Assembly: GCA_017465575.1 (NCBI GenBank)
Contig: JAFTVX010000011.1
Coordinates: 57,639 to 121,638 of the forward strand
Length of the DNA stretch: 64,000 nt
Source: Alistipes sp.
Lineage (GTDB): Bacteria; Bacteroidota; Bacteroidia; Bacteroidales; Rikenellaceae
Direction: 5' to 3'
The position numbers were made by a program, and so were the translations under genes. The stretch's first letter is position 1; the number at the start of each line of letters is the position of its first letter. Under the pieces are notes generated by a model. It saw nothing but the letters and a program-made list of their open reading frames with translations. It did not search any database and had not been told where the DNA came from. This document shows positions 50,899-62,977 of this stretch, one piece after another.

Positions 50899-51160
50899 GT
50901 TAGGGAGAGAGTACAGAGAGAGTACAGAGAGAGTACAGAGAGAGAACAGAGAGAGAACAGAGAGAGGACAGAGAGAGAACAGAGAGAGAACAGGGAGAGA
51001 ACAGAGACAATGGCAGAGACAATGGCAAAGACAATGGCAAAGACAACGCGGCTAACGCAACCAGCCCTCTCTGAACTCTCTCTGACTTCTCTCTGACTTC
51101 TCTCTGAAATCTCTCTGACTTCTCTCTGAAATCTCTCTGACTTCTCTCTGACTTCTCCTC
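50899..51160. repeat. Pair of inverted 11-bp tandem arrays
   Basis: About nine units of GAGAGAGNACA run from 50907 to about 51005, then three to four GAGACAATGGCA variants. From about 51066 the complementary pattern CTCTCTGACTT/CTCTCTGAAAT is repeated seven times. The arrays face each other, so a long slipped hairpin is possible. They lie between rpoC and the BACON operon and encode nothing credible. Confidence 0.85.
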
Positions 51161-51171
51161 TCGCACTACCC

Positions 51172-51215
51172 AATTTCTTGTCAGAGTGGTGCTAATGTGG
51201 CGCTAACAAGAAATT
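51172..51215. repeat. Palindromic 3'-end element, short member 6
   Basis: A 44-base version that keeps only the ends AATTTCTTGT/ACAAGAAATT and a small GTGGTGC/GCGCTA-type middle. The core hairpin is missing. It abuts member 7. Confidence 0.75.
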
Positions 51216-51216
51216 A

Positions 51217-51347
51217 AATTTGTTGTCAAAAGTCGTGAGATGTGGTCTATCGCAAAAGAATCCCCCAAGGGATAGTACATTGAAGTACAGCCCTTGGGGG
51301 ATTACTTTCTGGGATAGGCCGCAGATTGCGGCTTTTCACAACAAATT
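51217..51347. repeat. Palindromic 3'-end element, member 7
   Basis: Ends AATTTGTTGT/ACAACAAATT, continuing as CAAAAG/CTTTTC. A side arm GCCGCA-atc-TGCGGC and a core AATCCCCCAAGGG/CCCTTGGGGGATT with GTAC...GTAC in the loop follow. The right end includes two bases of the rpoC stop codon. Confidence 0.85.
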
Positions 51348-54300
51348 ACTCGAGGTCGGCCTTCAGACCAACTACAAGATCATCGTAGTCACGAAGACCT
51401 GTACCACCAGGAATAGGATTACCTGTGATGACATTCTCCTTAAGGTTAACCAAGTCATCGCTCTTAGCCTGGATAGCAGCCTCGTTGAGCACCTTGGTAG
51501 TCTCCTGGAACGATGCAGCCGAGATGAAGCTCGAAGTCTGCAATGCCGCACGGGTGATACCCTGAAGCACCTGGTTAGATGTTGCAGGCACGATGGGGCG
51601 AACCTCAACAAGTGCCATATCACGACGCTTGAGTGCAGAGTTCTCGTCGCGGAGCTTGCGGAGCGAGATAATCTGACCGGGCTGAACATTCTGTGAGTCG
51701 CCAGCAGCGGTAACGACAACCTTATCGTAGAGCTCGTCGTTAACATCCATAAACTCCCACTTGTCGACAACCTGATCCTCGAAGAAGCGGGTATCACCCG
51801 GATCCTCGATCTGCACCTTCGACATCATCTGACGAACGATAACCTCGAAGTGCTTGTCGTTAATCTTTACACCCTGCATACGGTAAACCTCCTGTACCTC
51901 GTTCACGATGTACTCCTGAACCTTGGTAGGACCGAGGATGCGCAAGATATCGCTGGGCGTGATAGCACCGTCAGAAAGTGCCATACCTGCACGAACATAG
52001 TCGTTCTCCTGTACGATAATCTGGCGTGACAGTGGCACGAGATACTTCTTGATATCACCATCCTTCGAGGTGATGATAATCTCGCGGTTACCACGCTTAA
52101 TCTTGCCGAATGTTACCTCACCGTCGATCTCCGACACGATTGCGGGGTTCGAAGGATTACGAGCCTCGAAGAGCTCGGTAACACGGGGAAGACCACCGGT
52201 GATATCGCCACCAGTCTTACCTACGGCACGAGGAATCTTGATAAGAATATCGCCAGCGTGAATCTTGGCGTTGTTCTTAACCATGATATGTGCCGCAACG
52301 GGCAAGTTGTATGCCTTAACCTCGTCGCCATCCTTGTTTACAATCTTGATGACGGGGTTCTTGGTCTTATCCTTAGACTCGATAACTACGCGCTCAGCAA
52401 GACCTGTCTGCTCGTCGCGCTCCTCGCGGTATGTTACACCCTCGATGATGCTCTCGTAGACAATCTTACCCTCAGACTCGGCGATGATAACTGCGTTGTA
52501 GGGATCCCACTCGCAAATCATATCGCCCTTCTTAACCTCGGCGCCATCCTTCATAAAGAGGGTTGCACCATAGGGCAAGGCGTGGGTATAGAGTGTAATC
52601 TCGGTAGTGGGGTCAACGATGCGGAACTCCGACTGACGCGACATAACGATGTCGATAGCCTCGCCAGCAGCATTCTTACCCTTGATAGTGCGCAAGTCGT
52701 CAATCTCCAAGCGACCCTCGTACTTCGAAACAACATTGGTCTCGACAGTCGAGCCACCCGCAACACCACCGACATGGAAGGTACGAAGAGTAAGCTGTGT
52801 ACCGGGCTCACCGATAGACTGTGCTGCGATGACACCTACAACCTCACCCTTCTGCACCATACGCGCAGTAGCAAGGTTACGGCCATAACACTTAGCACAT
52901 ACGCCACGACGAGCCTCGCAAGTGAGCACCGAACGAATCTCTACTGACTCCAAAGGCGACTTGTCGATAGCCTCGGCAATCTCCTCGGTAATCTCGTCAC
53001 CAGCACGGCAGATAATCTCGCCCGTTGTGGGGTGGATAACATCGTTAAGCGCTGTACGGCCGAGAATACGGTCGTAGAGAGTCTGCACGACATCCTCGTT
53101 ACGCTTGATTGCCGTAGCTGTCAAACCACGCAAAGTACCGCAGTCCTCCTCGTTGATGATAACATCCTGTGCTACATCGACCAAACGACGAGTCAAGTAA
53201 CCTGCATCGGCAGTCTTAAGCGCGGTATCCGCCAAACCCTTACGAGCACCGTGGGTAGAGATAAAGTACTCCAACACCGACAGACCCTCCTTGAAGTTCG
53301 ACAAGATGGGGTTCTCGATAACCTGCTGACCACCCTCGACACCCGACTTCTGGGGCTTAGCCATAAGGCCTCGCATACCAGAAAGCTGACGAATCTGCTC
53401 CTTAGAACCTCGCGCACCTGAATCAAGCATCATGTATACGGGGTTGAAGCCGTCGTTATCGTTCTTGAGCGTGGTAATTACCTGATTAGTAAGCTTGTTG
53501 TTGATATTTGTCCAAATATCGACAATCTGGTTATAACGCTCGTTGTTGGTGATAAGACCCATATTATAGTCGTCGATAACGGCATCGGCAGCTGCATAAC
53601 CCTCGTCGATAAGCTGCTGCTTAACTTCGGGGATAACCACAGCGTCGAGGTTAAACGACAGACCACCCTGGAATGCCATACGGTAACCCATATTCTTGAT
53701 ATCGTCCAAGAACTTGGCAACCTTATCGGCACCTGCCTTCTTCATCACAACAGCGATGATATCACGCAAAGAACGCTTGGTCAACACCTCGTTGATGTAG
53801 CCCACCTCGGCGGGAACATACTGGTTGAAGAGGATACGACCGATGGTAGTCTCCTTGATAACGAATACCTCGTTGCCGTTCTCGTCGATATCGCGAACCT
53901 TACACTGAACAACAGCGTGCAAGTCGGCGCGCTTCTCGTTGTAGGCGATGATAGCCTCCTCCGGTCCGTAGAACTTCAAGCCTGTACCCTTAACATTGGG
54001 GCGGGGCTTGGTGATGTAGTAAAGACCGAGGACCATATCCTGCGAAGGCACGGTGATAGGCGCACCATTCGCGGGGTTGAGGACATTGTGCGAACCCAAC
54101 ATAAGGAGCTGAGCCTCAAGGATTGCGGCGTTGCCAAGAGGCAAGTGCACCGCCATCTGGTCACCATCGAAGTCCGCGTTAAACGCAGTACAAGACAGCG
54201 GGTGAAGCTGCATTGCCTTACCCTCGATAAGCTTGGGCTGGAATGCCTGGATACCCAATCGGTGAAGGGTAGGAGCACGGTTCATCAATACGGGGTGACC

Positions 54301-55587
54301 CTTGATGACATTCTCCAGAATACCCCAGATTACGGGATCCTTTCTATCGATAATCTTCTTTGCAGACTTTACGGTCTTTACGATACCGCGCTCGATGAGC
54401 TTGCGGATAACGAAAGGCTTGTAAAGCTCGGCTGCCATATCTTTGGGAATACCCATCTCGTGCATCTTGAGCTCGGGACCTACGACGATAACCGAACGAG
54501 CAGAGTAGTCAACACGCTTACCGAGCAAGTTCTGACGGAAGCGACCCTGCTTACCCTTCAACGAGTCTGACAAAGACTTCAAAGGACGGTTCGACTCGTT
54601 CTTAACGGCGTTGCTCTTGCGTGAGTTGTCGAACAACGAGTCGACAGCCTCCTGCAACATACGCTTCTCGTTACGCAAAATCACCTCGGGAGCCTTAATC
54701 TCGATAAGACGCTTAAGACGGTTGTTACGGATGATTACGCGGCGATACAAGTCGTTGAGGTCCGAAGTTGCGAAACGACCACCATCCAGTGGCACGAGAG
54801 GACGCAACTCGGGAGGAGTAACGGGGATATCGGTCAACACCATCCACTCGGGCTTGTTCTTGCCATTCGAGGCGCGGAACGACTCGATGACATTCAAGCA
54901 CTTGAGGGCCTCGGTCTTACGCTGCTGCGAGGTCTCCTTCGAAGCACGGTCGCGCAATGCATAAGACATAGAGTCGAGGTCTACCTGCTTGAGCAGAGTG
55001 AGGATAGCCTCACCACCCATCTCGGCTACGAACTTGTCGGGATCATCGTCAGCCAACGCCTGGTTGCCCTTGGGAAGCAATGCCACGATATCGAGGTACT
55101 CCTTCTCCGAAAGGGTCTGCAAGCGCTCAACGCCCTGCTCCTTGGCAGCACCAGCGTTGATAACGACATAGCGCTCGTAGTAGATGATAGCCTCCAACTT
55201 CTTCGAAGGGATACCCAAAAGGTAGCCAATCTTCGAAGGAAGCGAACGGAAGTACCAGATGTGAACAACGGGCACAACCAACGAGATGTGGCCCATACGC
55301 TCACGACGAACCTTCTTCTCGGTAACCTCTACACCACATCGGTCGCAGACGATACCCTTGTAGCGAATACGCTTATACTTACCGCAGTGGCACTCATAGT
55401 CCTTTACAGGGCCAAAGATACGCTCACAGAACAAACCATCGCGCTCGGGCTTGTAGGTACGGTAGTTGATGGTCTCGGGTTTGAGCACCTCGCCACTCGA
55501 CTGGGCACGAATCTCCTCGGGAGATGCGAGGCCAATCGAAATACGGCTAAAGCTGCTCATCTTATTATTATCCTTATTGAATGACAT
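51346..55587 (-). CDS. rpoC: RNA polymerase subunit beta-prime
   Basis: Catalytic subunit of RNA polymerase, 1413 residues. The N-terminal zinc finger (CHCGKYKR ... CDRCG, about 70-90), the catalytic [12 protein letters not shown] (about 467-478) and the second zinc-binding cysteines ([13 protein letters not shown] region) are intact. It follows rpoB after 32 bases and ends the cluster. Its stop codon is embedded in palindromic element 7, with no ordinary T-run terminator, so that element may set the 3' end. Confidence 0.98.
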   Translation of the reverse strand: MSFNKDNNKMSSFSRISIGLASPEEIRAQSSGEVLKPETINYRTYKPERDGLFCERIFGPVKDYECHCGKYKRIRYKGIVCDRCGVEVTEKKVRRERMGHISLVVPVVHIWYFRSLPSKIGYLLGIPSKKLEAIIYYERYVVINAGAAKEQGVERLQTLSEKEYLDIVALLPKGNQALADDDPDKFVAEMGGEAILTLLKQVDLDSMSYALRDRASKETSQQRKTEALKCLNVIESFRASNGKNKPEWMVLTDIPVTPPELRPLVPLDGGRFATSDLNDLYRRVIIRNNRLKRLIEIKAPEVILRNEKRMLQEAVDSLFDNSRKSNAVKNESNRPLKSLSDSLKGKQGRFRQNLLGKRVDYSARSVIVVGPELKMHEMGIPKDMAAELYKPFVIRKLIERGIVKTVKSAKKIIDRKDPVIWGILENVIKGHPVLMNRAPTLHRLGIQAFQPKLIEGKAMQLHPLSCTAFNADFDGDQMAVHLPLGNAAILEAQLLMLGSHNVLNPANGAPITVPSQDMVLGLYYITKPRPNVKGTGLKFYGPEEAIIAYNEKRADLHAVVQCKVRDIDENGNEVFVIKETTIGRILFNQYVPAEVGYINEVLTKRSLRDIIAVVMKKAGADKVAKFLDDIKNMGYRMAFQGGLSFNLDAVVIPEVKQQLIDEGYAAADAVIDDYNMGLITNNERYNQIVDIWTNINNKLTNQVITTLKNDNDGFNPVYMMLDSGARGSKEQIRQLSGMRGLMAKPQKSGVEGGQQVIENPILSNFKEGLSVLEYFISTHGARKGLADTALKTADAGYLTRRLVDVAQDVIINEEDCGTLRGLTATAIKRNEDVVQTLYDRILGRTALNDVIHPTTGEIICRAGDEITEEIAEAIDKSPLESVEIRSVLTCEARRGVCAKCYGRNLATARMVQKGEVVGVIAAQSIGEPGTQLTLRTFHVGGVAGGSTVETNVVSKYEGRLEIDDLRTIKGKNAAGEAIDIVMSRQSEFRIVDPTTEITLYTHALPYGATLFMKDGAEVKKGDMICEWDPYNAVIIAESEGKIVYESIIEGVTYREERDEQTGLAERVVIESKDKTKNPVIKIVNKDGDEVKAYNLPVAAHIMVKNNAKIHAGDILIKIPRAVGKTGGDITGGLPRVTELFEARNPSNPAIVSEIDGEVTFGKIKRGNREIIITSKDGDIKKYLVPLSRQIIVQENDYVRAGMALSDGAITPSDILRILGPTKVQEYIVNEVQEVYRMQGVKINDKHFEVIVRQMMSKVQIEDPGDTRFFEDQVVDKWEFMDVNDELYDKVVVTAAGDSQNVQPGQIISLRKLRDENSALKRRDMALVEVRPIVPATSNQVLQGITRAALQTSSFISAASFQETTKVLNEAAIQAKSDDLVNLKENVITGNPIPGGTGLRDYDDLVVGLKADLE

Positions 55588-55619
55588 AATGTCGAAAGTT
55601 TTTGATGCTGTTAGACCTT

Positions 55620-58600
55620 TTACTCAAGTTTTACCGACAGTGCAAGACCGCGCAACTCATGCAAGAGCACATTCATTGCCTCGGGAACACCGGGACGCGG
55701 CAAGTTGTCACCCTTGACAATAGCCTCGTAGGCCTTGGCACGACCGACAACATCATCTGACTTGATGGTAAGAATCTCCTGAAGGATGTTGGCAGCACCG
55801 AAGCCCTCCAACGCCCAAACCTCCATCTCACCGAAACGCTGACCACCAAACTGTGCCTTACCACCAAGCGGCTGCTGTGTGATAAGCGAGTAGGGACCAA
55901 TCGAACGAGCGTGCATCTTATCGTCGATCATATGACCGAGCTTAAGCATGTAGATGACACCCACGGTTGCAGGCTGGTCGAAACGCTCGCCGGTACCACC
56001 ATCGTAGAGGTAGGTACGACCGCTGCGAGGAACACCCGCCTGGGCAGTGTACTCGTTAATCTGCTCCAAAGAGGCACCATCAAAGATGGGGGTAGCGAAC
56101 TTCAAACCGAGCTCCTTACCTGCCCAACCGAGAACAGTCTCGTAGATCTGACCAAGGTTCATTCGCGAAGGCACACCCAGAGGGTTCAAACAGATGTCGA
56201 CAATGGTACCGTCCTCCAAGAAGGGCATATCCTCGTCGCGAACAACCTTCGCAACGATACCCTTGTTACCGTGACGACCCGCCATCTTATCACCCACCTT
56301 GAGCTTACGCTTCTTAGCGATGTATACCTTAGCCATCTGGATAACACCCGATGTAGGAATCTCGTCACCGTTCGTGAGGTTGTACTTCTCGCGGTTTGTT
56401 GCCGCAGCAGCCTTCTTACACTCGATGGTGTAGTTGTTGATAGTGAGCGAGATGAGTGCATCGTCGTGCTCGTCGCCAGTCCAGCGTGTGTGGCCAAGGT
56501 TCATATAACCGTTAGCAACACCTGTCTTGCTGTCGATGCTGATCAAGGCGATATCCTCCAACATCTTGCGAGTAAACTTCTCGCCAGCGGCGTAGAGTTC
56601 GACATTATAGTAGTCGTAAACGCCGATGGTGGTCTTACCCTCCAACAAACGCCACAACTTATCAACCAATATCTTGGTCAAATCCGCTACCTTTGCTGCG
56701 TAGTCGGCATCGAGCTGCTCCATCTGAGCCTTCTCGGCTGCACGGTTACGCTTGCCCTCCTTCTGTGCGTGGCTGTAAAGCTTGGTGTCGATAACAACGC
56801 CGTGCAACGAAGGCTGTGCCTTCAACGAAGCGTCCTTAACATCACCTGCCTTGTCGCCGAAGATGGCACGCAAAAGCTTCTCCTCGGGCGAAGGATCGCT
56901 CTCACCCTTAGGAGTAATCTTACCGATAAGGATGTCGCCAGGAGTAACCTTGGCACCGATACGGATAATACCGTTGGCATCCAAATCCTTGGTTGCATCC
57001 TCCGAGACATTGGGAATATCCGATGTAAGCTCCTCGACACCGCGCTTAGTGTCGCGAACCTCCATAATGTACTCGTCGACATGTACCGAAGTGAAGATAT
57101 CCTCACGCTGGATACGCTCCGAGATAACGATAGCATCCTCGAAGTTGTAACCCTTCCAAGGCATGAACGCTACCTTAAGGTTGCGACCCAAAGCCAACTC
57201 ACCCTTCTCGGTAGAGTAGCCCTCGGTAAGAATCTGACCCTTAGTAACCTTATCGCCTGTCAAAACGGTAGGCTTCAAGGTAACGGTCGTATTCTGGTTG
57301 GTACGACGGTAACGGGGCAACTCGTAAACAGTAACCTCGGGCGTAAAGAGAGCAATCTCCTGATCCTCGTTACGCTCGTAGCGTACCTCGATGCGTGTAG
57401 CGTCGGCGAAAACAACCTCACCATCGCCCTCAGCAACGACCTGAATACGGCTGTCAACAATCATATCCTTCTCGATACCCGTACCTACGATGGGAGCCTC
57501 GGGACGCACCAAGGGCACTGCCTGACGCATCATGTTCGAACCCATCAACGCACGGTTAGCATCGTCGTGCTCCAAGAAGGGGATAAGGCTTGCAGCGATA
57601 GACGCTACCTGGTTGGGTGCTACATCGACCAAGTGTACCTCGGTGTCGTGAACAACGGGGAAGTCGGCGCCCAAACGAGCCTTGATACGGTCGCGGTTGA
57701 TGAAGTGGCCATCGTCAGTAAGCTGCTCGTTAGACTGAGCAACAATCTGACCCTCCTCCTCCTCGGCCGAGTAGTAACGAATATTATCGTTATTGAGGTC
57801 TACTACGCCCTCCTCAACCTTACGGTAGGGAGTCTCGATGAAGCCCATGTCCGAAATCTTGGCATATACGCACAACGACGAAATAAGACCAATGTTAGGA
57901 CCCTCAGGCGACTCGATAGGACACAATCGACCATAGTGGGTGTAGTGTACATCTCGAACCTCGAAACCTGCACGGTCACGCGAAAGACCACCAGGACCCA
58001 ACGCCGAAAGACGACGCTTGTGAGTAATCTCAGCCAAGGGGTTGATCTGGTCCATGAACTGCGAGAGCTGGCTGGTACCAAAGAACGAGTTTACTACTGA
58101 CGCCAAAGTCTTGGCGTTAATCAAATCCTCGGGTGTGAAGACCTCGTTGTCGCGAACATTCATTCGCTCACGGATAGTACGCGCGATACGCACCAAACCA
58201 ACAGAGAACTGGTTGGCAAGCTGCTCACCTACGGTACGAACACGACGGTTTGACAAGTGGTCAATATCGTCGACATCGGCCTTCGAGTTGATAAGCTGGA
58301 TGAGGTACTTGATAATCTCGATGATATCCTCACGAGTAAGGGTGCGGATAGCGGGATCAATCGACAAATCCAACTTCTTGTTGATACGGAAACGACCTAC
58401 ATCACCCAAGTCGTAGCGCTTGTCCGAGAAGAAGAGCTTCTCGATAACATCACGCGCTGTAGCCTCATCGGGTGGCTCCGAGGCGCGCAACTGCCTATAG
58501 ATGTAGACAACGGCCTCCTTCTCGGAGTTACAGGGATCCTTATGAAGTGTGTTGTAGATAATCGAGAAGTCGATACCCGAGGGGTTGTCGTTGTGCAAAA

Positions 58601-59477
58601 GGATAGTCTTGGCACCCGACTCGATGATAGCGTCGATGTGCTCCTCCTGCAACTCTACCTCGCGGTCAACGATGACATTGTTACGCTCGATAGATACTAC
58701 CTCACCGGTATCCTCGTCAACGAAGTCCTCAACCCATGTAGAGAGGACACGCGCTGCAAGCTTACGACCCAAATTCTTCTGGAGGTTAGACTTTGTAACC
58801 TTAATCTCGTCAGCAAGGTCGAAAATCTCCAAAATCTGCTGATCGGTCTCGTAGCCGATAGCACGCAAAAGAGTCGTTACAGGCAACTTCTTCTTACGGT
58901 CGATGTAAGCGTACATCACATTGTTGATGTCGGTAGCAAACTCAATCCACGAACCCTTGAAAGGAATGATACGCGCCGAGTAGAGCTTAGTACCGTTGGT
59001 GTGCATGCTCTGACCGAAGAATACACCGGGTGAACGGTGCAACTGCGAAACTACTACACGCTCGGCACCGTTGAAGATGAAGGTACCGCGCTCGGTCATA
59101 TAAGGAATAAGACCGAAGTAGACATCCTGAACGACCTCATCGAAGTCCTCGTGCTCGGTGTCTGTGCAGTAGAGCTTAAGCTTTGCCTTGAGGGGTACAC
59201 TATATGTCAGACCACGCTCCAAACACTCCTCGATGGTGTAGCGGGGCTGATCGATATAGTAGTCGATAAACTCCAATACGAAGTTATTTCTTGTGTCTGT
59301 GATTGGGAAGTTCTCGTTGAACACCTTGTACAAGCCCTCGTTCTTACGATTCTCGGCCGTGGTGTCAAGCTGGAAGAAATCACGGAAAGACTTAAGCTGA
59401 ATCTCCAACAAGTCGGGGTAAGGAACCCTGTTCTTGATGGTAGAAAAGCTTATTCGTTGTTGTTGTGTAGTGGACAT
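55620..59477 (-). CDS. rpoB: RNA polymerase subunit beta
   Basis: Second-largest RNA polymerase subunit, 1285 residues from the ATG at 59477 ([13 protein letters not shown]). The rifampicin-site region reads [32 protein letters not shown] in order, with the standard residues at the usual positions, so no resistance change is obvious. The C-terminus ([19 protein letters not shown]) is normal. A 450-base structured gap separates it from rplL. Confidence 0.98.
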   Translation of the reverse strand: MSTTQQQRISFSTIKNRVPYPDLLEIQLKSFRDFFQLDTTAENRKNEGLYKVFNENFPITDTRNNFVLEFIDYYIDQPRYTIEECLERGLTYSVPLKAKLKLYCTDTEHEDFDEVVQDVYFGLIPYMTERGTFIFNGAERVVVSQLHRSPGVFFGQSMHTNGTKLYSARIIPFKGSWIEFATDINNVMYAYIDRKKKLPVTTLLRAIGYETDQQILEIFDLADEIKVTKSNLQKNLGRKLAARVLSTWVEDFVDEDTGEVVSIERNNVIVDREVELQEEHIDAIIESGAKTILLHNDNPSGIDFSIIYNTLHKDPCNSEKEAVVYIYRQLRASEPPDEATARDVIEKLFFSDKRYDLGDVGRFRINKKLDLSIDPAIRTLTREDIIEIIKYLIQLINSKADVDDIDHLSNRRVRTVGEQLANQFSVGLVRIARTIRERMNVRDNEVFTPEDLINAKTLASVVNSFFGTSQLSQFMDQINPLAEITHKRRLSALGPGGLSRDRAGFEVRDVHYTHYGRLCPIESPEGPNIGLISSLCVYAKISDMGFIETPYRKVEEGVVDLNNDNIRYYSAEEEEGQIVAQSNEQLTDDGHFINRDRIKARLGADFPVVHDTEVHLVDVAPNQVASIAASLIPFLEHDDANRALMGSNMMRQAVPLVRPEAPIVGTGIEKDMIVDSRIQVVAEGDGEVVFADATRIEVRYERNEDQEIALFTPEVTVYELPRYRRTNQNTTVTLKPTVLTGDKVTKGQILTEGYSTEKGELALGRNLKVAFMPWKGYNFEDAIVISERIQREDIFTSVHVDEYIMEVRDTKRGVEELTSDIPNVSEDATKDLDANGIIRIGAKVTPGDILIGKITPKGESDPSPEEKLLRAIFGDKAGDVKDASLKAQPSLHGVVIDTKLYSHAQKEGKRNRAAEKAQMEQLDADYAAKVADLTKILVDKLWRLLEGKTTIGVYDYYNVELYAAGEKFTRKMLEDIALISIDSKTGVANGYMNLGHTRWTGDEHDDALISLTINNYTIECKKAAAATNREKYNLTNGDEIPTSGVIQMAKVYIAKKRKLKVGDKMAGRHGNKGIVAKVVRDEDMPFLEDGTIVDICLNPLGVPSRMNLGQIYETVLGWAGKELGLKFATPIFDGASLEQINEYTAQAGVPRSGRTYLYDGGTGERFDQPATVGVIYMLKLGHMIDDKMHARSIGPYSLITQQPLGGKAQFGGQRFGEMEVWALEGFGAANILQEILTIKSDDVVGRAKAYEAIVKGDNLPRPGVPEAMNVLLHELRGLALSVKLE

Positions 59478-59930
59478 ATAATCCAAGTTTAATAAAGTGA
59501 AATTCAAAATTTCTGACCTATCACCGGCCGCTAGATATACGGCACTGATCGTTAAAAGCTATTCATCGGTAAGCTTCACTCCTTAACCCTCAACCCTAAA
59601 AGCCAGGGTCACCCGAGCATCTTAACAGCCAAGAGCCAACTGAGCCACCTTCATAGCCGCACCCTTCTAACATTACGGCAAGACGACACAACATCCGTCT
59701 CGCTAGCACCAAAGAGCAACGATATGGGCATAAGCCTAAATATTCGGGACTTTTTAATCCCGCTAATGCTCTCAGTGTAAACGCATTACACTCTGAGAGC
59801 ATCAACTTGTCTAACCACCGGGCACAGCCTCAATTTGCACTCCCGATATTTAGACCACAAAAGGCATAGAGCTTACTTTTCATCGTAAGCCCTACACCTT
59901 GGGTGTTGGAAACTTAAATATTCCTAAGAA
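59478..59930 (-). other. Structured rplL-rpoB intergenic region
   Basis: No gene. On the mRNA strand AAATATCGGGA (59851-59841) can pair with TCCCGAATATTT (59749-59738). Inside is a strong stem ATGCTCTCAG...CTGAGAGCAT (59766-59802) and an alternative CGGGA...TCCCG hairpin (near 59745-59762). E. coli carries an attenuator and RNase III site at the same place, so a comparable control is plausible. Confidence 0.5.
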
Positions 59931-60308
59931 TTACTTAAGCTCAACCTCTGCACCAGCCTCCTCGAGTGAAGCCTTGATTGACTCAGCCTCCTCCTTAGAG
60001 ATACCCTCCTTAACGGCCTTAGGTGCGCCATCAACCAATGCCTTAGCATCGCCCAATGACAAGCCAGCAACCTCCTTAACAACCTTGATAACCTGGAGCT
60101 TAGCCTGACCAGCGGTCTTCAAGATTACATCGAAAGTCGACTTCTCTGCAGGAGCAGCCTCACCAGCGCCAGCTGCGGGAGCAGCAACTGCTACAGCTGC
60201 AGCAGCGGGCTCAATACCGTACTCCTCCTTGAGGATAGTAGCCAACTCGTTTACCTCCTTAACAGTCAAGTTTACCAACTCTTCTGCCAATACCTTTACA
60301 TCTGCCAT
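59931..60308 (-). CDS. rplL: 50S ribosomal protein L7/L12
   Basis: Stalk protein, 125 residues. The N-terminal dimerisation domain is followed by an Ala/Pro hinge ([20 protein letters not shown], about 37-56) and the factor-binding C-terminal domain ([26 protein letters not shown]). It follows rplJ by 42 bases. The large gap after it fits separate control of the L12:RNA polymerase ratio. Confidence 0.98.
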   Translation of the reverse strand: MADVKVLAEELVNLTVKEVNELATILKEEYGIEPAAAAVAVAAPAAGAGEAAPAEKSTFDVILKTAGQAKLQVIKVVKEVAGLSLGDAKALVDGAPKAVKEGISKEEAESIKASLEEAGAEVELK

Positions 60309-60350
60309 AGTTGTGTAATTTTATTAAATTTTGTTTTTTGTTCTTGTTAA

Positions 60351-60875
60351 TTAGTTGTTTCTCTCCTCGAGGGTCTTTACGAGACCCGCGATCTTCTGAC
60401 CTGCATTTGACTGCAATGCAGAAATAACATTCTTTGCAGGCGACTGCAAGAGCAATACGATATCGCCAATAAGCTCCTCGCGGCTCTTGATGTTGCACAA
60501 AGTGTCAAGCTGGTTATCGCCTACATAGGTGCAACCCTCAACATACGCTGCCTTCAACACGGGCTTGTCGCACTTCTTGCGGAACTCCTTGATGAGCTGC
60601 GCGGGTGCCTTACCGGTCTCAGTGAACATAATAGAGGTAGAACCCTTCAATACGGCTACCAACTCAGCCTCAGCCTTACCTACATTCTCCAAAGCCTTGT
60701 TAAGAAGGGTGTTCTTTACAACAACCAACTTAATCTTCTTCTCGAAGCACTGGCGACGCAATGCTGCAGTCTGCTCAGCGTTCAAAGCCTCAATGTCGGC
60801 CAAGTAGAAGTGAGGGTAGGCATTGAGCTGCTCGGTAAGACCGTTGATAACGGCCATCTTTTCTTGCTTTGTCAT
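60351..60875 (-). CDS. rplJ: 50S ribosomal protein L10
   Basis: Base of the L12 stalk, 174 residues, with the VVKNTLLNKALE segment (about 52-63) and a C-terminal helix for L12 dimers. It probably represses its own mRNA as in other bacteria. It lies 18 bases after rplA. Confidence 0.97.
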   Translation of the reverse strand: MTKQEKMAVINGLTEQLNAYPHFYLADIEALNAEQTAALRRQCFEKKIKLVVVKNTLLNKALENVGKAEAELVAVLKGSTSIMFTETGKAPAQLIKEFRKKCDKPVLKAAYVEGCTYVGDNQLDTLCNIKSREELIGDIVLLLQSPAKNVISALQSNAGQKIAGLVKTLEERNN

Positions 60876-60893
60876 AATTGCTTATCCTCCTTT

Positions 60894-61589
60894 TTACTTG
60901 TTTTCTACTGACTTGGTATCAACCTCAACACCGGGGCTCATAGTTGTAGAGAGGAAAATGCTCTTTACATATGTACCCTTGGCTGCCGAAGGCTTGAGCT
61001 TGATGATAGTGCTCATAACCTCCTGTGCGTTCTCCACGATCTGCTCGGGGGTAAACGATACCTTACCGATTGAAGTGTGGATAATACCGTACTTGTCAAC
61101 CTTGAAGTCGATCTTACCAGCCTTAACCTCCTGAACGGCCTTAGCAACATCCATAGTTACTGTACCGGTCTTGGGGTTAGGCATCAAACCACGGGGACCC
61201 AAGATACGACCGAGAGCACCAACCTTACCCATGACATTGGGAGTAGTGATGATCACATCAACATCGGTCCAACCGCCCTTAATCTTCTCAACATACTCGT
61301 CAAGACCAACGAAGTCTGCGCCAGCTGCCTGAGCCTCAGCCTCCTTATCAGGAGTACAGAGAACCAAAACACGAACAGTCTTACCTGTACCGTGGGGAAG
61401 CGTTACGACGCCACGAACCATCTGATTAGCCTTACGAGGATCGACGCCCAAACGAACATCGATATCTACCGAGGCATCAAACTTAGTAAAGGTAATTTCC
61501 TTCAAGAGAGCTGCAGCCTCAGAAAGCTTGTACGCCTTGTCCTCGACTTTGGCGTAGGCTATCTTTTGATTTTTTGTCAACTTACTCAT
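60894..61589 (-). CDS. rplA: 50S ribosomal protein L1
   Basis: 23S rRNA-binding protein of the L1 stalk, 231 residues. The [19 protein letters not shown] segment and the [16 protein letters not shown] start are typical. It follows rplK by 14 bases and may regulate the rplK-rplA mRNA. Confidence 0.98.
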   Translation of the reverse strand: MSKLTKNQKIAYAKVEDKAYKLSEAAALLKEITFTKFDASVDIDVRLGVDPRKANQMVRGVVTLPHGTGKTVRVLVLCTPDKEAEAQAAGADFVGLDEYVEKIKGGWTDVDVIITTPNVMGKVGALGRILGPRGLMPNPKTGTVTMDVAKAVQEVKAGKIDFKVDKYGIIHTSIGKVSFTPEQIVENAQEVMSTIIKLKPSAAKGTYVKSIFLSTTMSPGVEVDTKSVENK

Positions 61590-61603
61590 TGTCGTAATTC
61601 TCG

Positions 61604-62044
61604 TTACAAATTAGGAAATTCACCAACTACGCTGATACCCATACTGCGAGCAGTACCTGCAACCATGCGCATAGCAGCCTCAACAGTGAAGCAGTTCATA
61701 TCGGGCATCTTACCCTCGGCGATCTCCTTAACCTGATCCCAGGTTACCTGACCTACCTTCTGACGGTTGGGCTGTGCCGAACCAGTCTGAATCTTAGCTG
61801 CTTCCTTAAGCTGAATGGCTACGGGCGGCTGTTTTACTACAAAGTCAAACGACTTATCGCTGTAAACAGTGATGATTACCGGAAGAACCTTACCTGCCTG
61901 TGCCTGTGTGCGAGCATTAAACTGCTTGCAGAAGTCCATGATGTTAACACCCTTAGAACCGAGCGCAGGACCTACCGGAGGTGAAGGATTAGCGGCGCCA
62001 CCTTTGATCTGCAATTTAATAAATGCAGCAACCTCTTTTGCCAT
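61604..62044 (-). CDS. rplK: 50S ribosomal protein L11
   Basis: GTPase-associated-centre protein, 146 residues. [20 protein letters not shown] (about 8-27) and GTARSMG near the end are characteristic. It follows nusG by 16 bases. Confidence 0.98.
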   Translation of the reverse strand: MAKEVAAFIKLQIKGGAANPSPPVGPALGSKGVNIMDFCKQFNARTQAQAGKVLPVIITVYSDKSFDFVVKQPPVAIQLKEAAKIQTGSAQPNRQKVGQVTWDQVKEIAEGKMPDMNCFTVEAAMRMVAGTARSMGISVVGEFPNL

Positions 62045-62060
62045 AATTTTCCTTGGTTAA

Positions 62061-62621
62061 TTATTCTTTTTCAACTTGTGTAAAGCTCAACTCCATAGGA
62101 GTCTTGCGGCCAAAAATCTTCACACTCACGGTGAGCTTACGATGTTCGTTGTCGACACTCTCAATGGTACCCTGGAAGCTTGAGAATGGACCGTCTGTAA
62201 CCTTGACAGTCTCGCCGACGAAGTACGGAACCTCGTTCTCCTCGTCCGCCTGGCTCAGCTCATCTACACGGCCCAAAATGCGTGCTACCTCTTGTGGACG
62301 AAGAGGCGTAGCGTTCATCTTGCGGCTGTCCTCCTTGGTATCACCCAAGAAGCCGAGCACATTTGGTATGTTGCGAATGATGATTGGTATTTGACCTACG
62401 AAGGCGGCCTCAATCAGGACATAGCCCGGATACGAAACCTTCTCCTTAGATACTTTCTTTCCGTTACGAATTGTATAGACCTTCTCGGTCGGAATAAGTA
62501 CTTGCGAGATGTAATCCTCCAAGTGGCTGTGGCGAATCTCGGCCTCGATATACTCCTTGACCTTCTTCTCCTTGCCGCCGATAGCGCGGACTACATACCA
62601 CTGCTTAGTTATCTCTCCCAT
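62061..62621 (-). CDS. nusG: Transcription termination/antitermination protein NusG
   Basis: Processive elongation factor of 186 residues. The NGN domain (QWYVVRAIGGKEKKVKEYIE) is followed by a C-terminal KOW (GETVKVTDGPFSSFQGTIE). It follows secE by 22 bases. Confidence 0.98.
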   Translation of the reverse strand: MGEITKQWYVVRAIGGKEKKVKEYIEAEIRHSHLEDYISQVLIPTEKVYTIRNGKKVSKEKVSYPGYVLIEAAFVGQIPIIIRNIPNVLGFLGDTKEDSRKMNATPLRPQEVARILGRVDELSQADEENEVPYFVGETVKVTDGPFSSFQGTIESVDNEHRKLTVSVKIFGRKTPMELSFTQVEKE

Positions 62622-62643
62622 GACTACAGATTATTTCAACTTA

Positions 62644-62829
62644 TTATCCCAACAAGTTGTAGATACCATTCATAAGGCCCTCGAATGTGATATCCATGGC
62701 CAATACAATCAGAGCGAAGATAACAGAGGCAACCAAAACAACCTTGGTCGAGCCCATAAGCTGCTCGAACGAAGGCCAAGTCACCTTGTTGACCAACTCG
62801 TTGTATGAATCCTTAAAGTACTTAAACAT
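62644..62829 (-). CDS. secE: Preprotein translocase subunit SecE
   Basis: Short SecE of 61 residues with one amphipathic helix (FKDSYNELVNKVTWPSFEQ) and one membrane helix (about 30-52). Normal size for Bacteroidetes. It lies between tRNA-Trp and nusG. Confidence 0.95.
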   Translation of the reverse strand: MFKYFKDSYNELVNKVTWPSFEQLMGSTKVVLVASVIFALIVLAMDITFEGLMNGIYNLLG

Positions 62830-62852
62830 AATTTCTAATTTTTTCTCTTAGC

Positions 62853-62922
62853 AGGAGCAGAGAGATTCGAACTCCCATCAACGGTTTTGGAGACCGCTAT
62901 TCTACCCTTGAACTATGCTCCT
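62853..62922 (-). tRNA. tRNA-Trp (CCA)
   Basis: Acceptor AGGAGCA/TGCTCCT, anticodon stem GCGGT/ACCGT around CTCCAAA (CCA), T-arm GGGAG-TTCGAAT-CTCTC. It sits between tuf and secE, a common position in bacteria, and is probably cut out of the operon transcript. Confidence 0.96.
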
Positions 62923-62977
62923 AAGTCGAGAGGTAAGGTAGAACCCTACCTCTCTTGAATTTATTTTAGGTTAGTGA

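Noticed and set aside
50899-51160. CRISPR array
   Set aside because: Units are 11 bp without spacers of 25-40 bases, and no cas genes are in the window.
50853-51173. Serine/arginine/leucine-rich frames over the 11-bp arrays
   Set aside because: They only translate the tandem repeats; no start signals and no homology expected.
55911-58100. 729-codon plus-strand frame opposite rpoB
   Set aside because: Long antisense frames are expected in highly biased codon sets; the rpoB sequence on the other strand is full-length and conserved.
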